From the NCBI GenBank assembly GCA_021837305.1, contig JAKBGV010000010.1, positions 1-32,430 of the forward strand: a stretch of DNA of 32,430 bases, given 5' to 3'. Position 1 is the first letter of the stretch, and the number at the start of each line of letters is the position of its first letter. The stretch is from Actinomycetes bacterium. Lineage in GTDB: Bacteria > Actinomycetota > Acidimicrobiia > Acidimicrobiales > RAAP-2. The translations under genes and the position numbers were made by a program. Under the pieces are notes generated by a model that was not told the origin of the DNA, did no database searches, and saw only the letters and a program-made list of their open reading frames with translations. Positions 31,657 to 32,430 of this stretch are shown here, piece by piece.

Positions 31657-32346
31657 CTATCGACGACGGGGTCGCTGCTTAGGGGTGTAGCGCTTGGAGG
31701 GTGCGGGCAGAGTGCGGGTCGTGTCAACTCTTGACGATGACTTGGCGCCACTCGCGCGCGCCGTTTTTCTCGCCTGGGCCATCTCCCGAGCTCGCTTTGA
31801 GGAACCAGAGAACGTCGCGTCCCCGTACTTTTGCAGGCGAAAAGCCCGTACGACCAGCCAGCCACCGATGAACAAGAAGGGGAGGCCAGCCACCCCGAGT
31901 GCGAGACCCATGATGAGCGCGGCGACCGTGACACCGGCGCGCTTGCGTCGATACGAGAAGAACGCGACGGCGGCACCCAAAATGACGATCTCTAGGAACT
32001 GGGGAATCCAGTCCGAAGGATGGGTGAGGTGTGTGTACTGACAGACGCTGTGTACGAAGTGATAATGCGTCGGACACGTCTTCTGTGCCGTGGGTTTCGC
32101 GGTGTCGGTGACCATCGTGTTCTTGAGAAGGCGCGGCACGAAGATCGCTGCCAAGGCTGCGGCGACGAAACCACCGATGTAGCCAATTTTCTGCTCCAGG
32201 GGATCGAGGCCGAGAATGACGCTGCGCGGGACGGCCGACGGACGTTTGGATCGTCGTTCTGGAGGAGTCTCGGCTGAGTCGGGCACAGGAGCAGGATACA
32301 ACGAGACGGATCCGTGGAATATCTGAACCGCTTGAAGCAGTAGCAT
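31657..32346 (-). CDS. Membrane protein of unknown function
   Basis: This protein of up to 229 aa is not recognised. Three hydrophobic segments are visible: YIGGFVAAALAAIFVPRLL, FLEIVILGAAVAFFSYRR and VTVAALIMGLALGVAGLPFLFIGG in part. Between the first two is an extracytoplasmic loop with two Cys and three His (TCPTHYHFVHSVCQYTH); the last 60 residues are a basic Arg/Lys/Ser/Thr-rich cytoplasmic tail. The start is uncertain: ATG 32346, or GTG 32286, which would begin PDSAETPPERR. It precedes the PlsC-type gene by three bases and is divergent from tRNA-Val. The Cys/His-rich loop could bind metal or form a disulfide; this is speculation. Confidence 0.7.
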   Translation of the reverse strand: MLLLQAVQIFHGSVSLYPAPVPDSAETPPERRSKRPSAVPRSVILGLDPLEQKIGYIGGFVAAALAAIFVPRLLKNTMVTDTAKPTAQKTCPTHYHFVHSVCQYTHLTHPSDWIPQFLEIVILGAAVAFFSYRRKRAGVTVAALIMGLALGVAGLPFLFIGGWLVVRAFRLQKYGDATFSGSSKRAREMAQARKTARASGAKSSSRVDTTRTLPAPSKRYTPKQRPRRR

Positions 32347-32355
32347 TGGTGGTCC

Positions 32356-32429
32356 GGGCGCTTAGCTCAGTTGGTTAGAGCGCAGCCTTCACACGGCTGA
32401 GGTCACAGGTTCGAGTCCTGTAGCGCCCA
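32356..32429 (+). tRNA. tRNA-Val, anticodon CAC
   Basis: The cloverleaf is complete: acceptor arms GGGCGCT (32356-32362) and AGCGCCC (32422-32428), D stem GCTC/GAGC, anticodon stem CAGCC/GGCTG around loop TTCACAC, T stem ACAGG/CCTGT with TTCGAGT, and discriminator A at 32429. The anticodon CAC reads GUG valine codons. The window ends one base later, with C, so an encoded CCA cannot be judged. Confidence 0.97.
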
Positions 32430-32430
32430 C

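Noticed and set aside
1-32430. CRISPR arrays, insertion sequences, prophage or toxin-antitoxin genes
   Set aside because: No regularly spaced repeats, no transposase or integrase motifs and no terminal inverted repeats with target duplications were found by eye; the tRNA at the right end shows no duplicated 3' end within the window.

Overview
The window is GC-rich chromosomal DNA, most likely from an actinomycete (Actinomycetota). The signs are a 6C small RNA, a class known from actinobacteria; a murT-gatD pair; a homologue of the mycothiol-linked DsbA-fold reductase Rv2466c; frequent GTG/TTG starts; and compact coding. A deeper-branching class such as Acidimicrobiia is possible, but nothing here proves it. 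No transposase, integrase, phage gene or CRISPR array was seen, so this looks like ordinary chromosome rather than an island.

Layout. 1-486: the 3' end of an ABC-2 type permease. 587-7004 (minus): a lipid/acylation block with two paralogous secreted SGNH hydrolases flanking an aldehyde dehydrogenase, an acyl-AMP ligase and an acyltransferase-3 membrane protein. 7254-10127 (plus): a NitT/TauT-type ABC importer (permease, binding protein, ATPase). 10228-11894: a TDT-family membrane transporter divergent from an ArsR repressor with a CxC metal motif. 11959-12741: a crotonase-fold protein. 12787-14198 (minus): a TlpA-like thioredoxin and CcdA, a thiol-redox pair whose first gene is frameshifted near its end. 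14490-17060: divergent DMT and DHA2-type MFS transporters. 17061-19955 (minus): a split B12-dependent acyl-CoA mutase followed by an ECF sigma factor and its zinc-finger anti-sigma. 20017-22233: trpE and trpG, divergent and 33 bp apart. 22236-24226: an S51 peptidase and an acyl-CoA dehydrogenase. 24223-28487 (minus): lysR, a DNA-3-methyladenine glycosylase, an M20 peptidase, the DsbA-fold protein and a dienelactone hydrolase, tightly packed and partly joined by ATGA overlaps. 28562-28645: the 6C RNA. 29041-30938: murT-gatD (amidation of lipid II). 30916-32346 (minus): a PlsC-type acyltransferase and a membrane protein. 32356-32429: tRNA-Val(CAC).

How the genes work together. The first block reads as one path: oxidise an aldehyde to an acid, activate it with ATP, pass the acyl group through the membrane, and transfer or remove it outside with an SGNH enzyme. 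Acyltransferase-3 and SGNH domains are fused in OafA/OatA-type O-acyltransferases, so this may be a split version with its own acyl supply. Elsewhere the mutase, acyl-CoA dehydrogenase and crotonase point to acyl-CoA metabolism, and MurT/GatD and PlsC to envelope synthesis. The observations most worth follow-up are the 6C RNA, the split acylation module, the mutase active-site substitutions and the tlpA frameshift.
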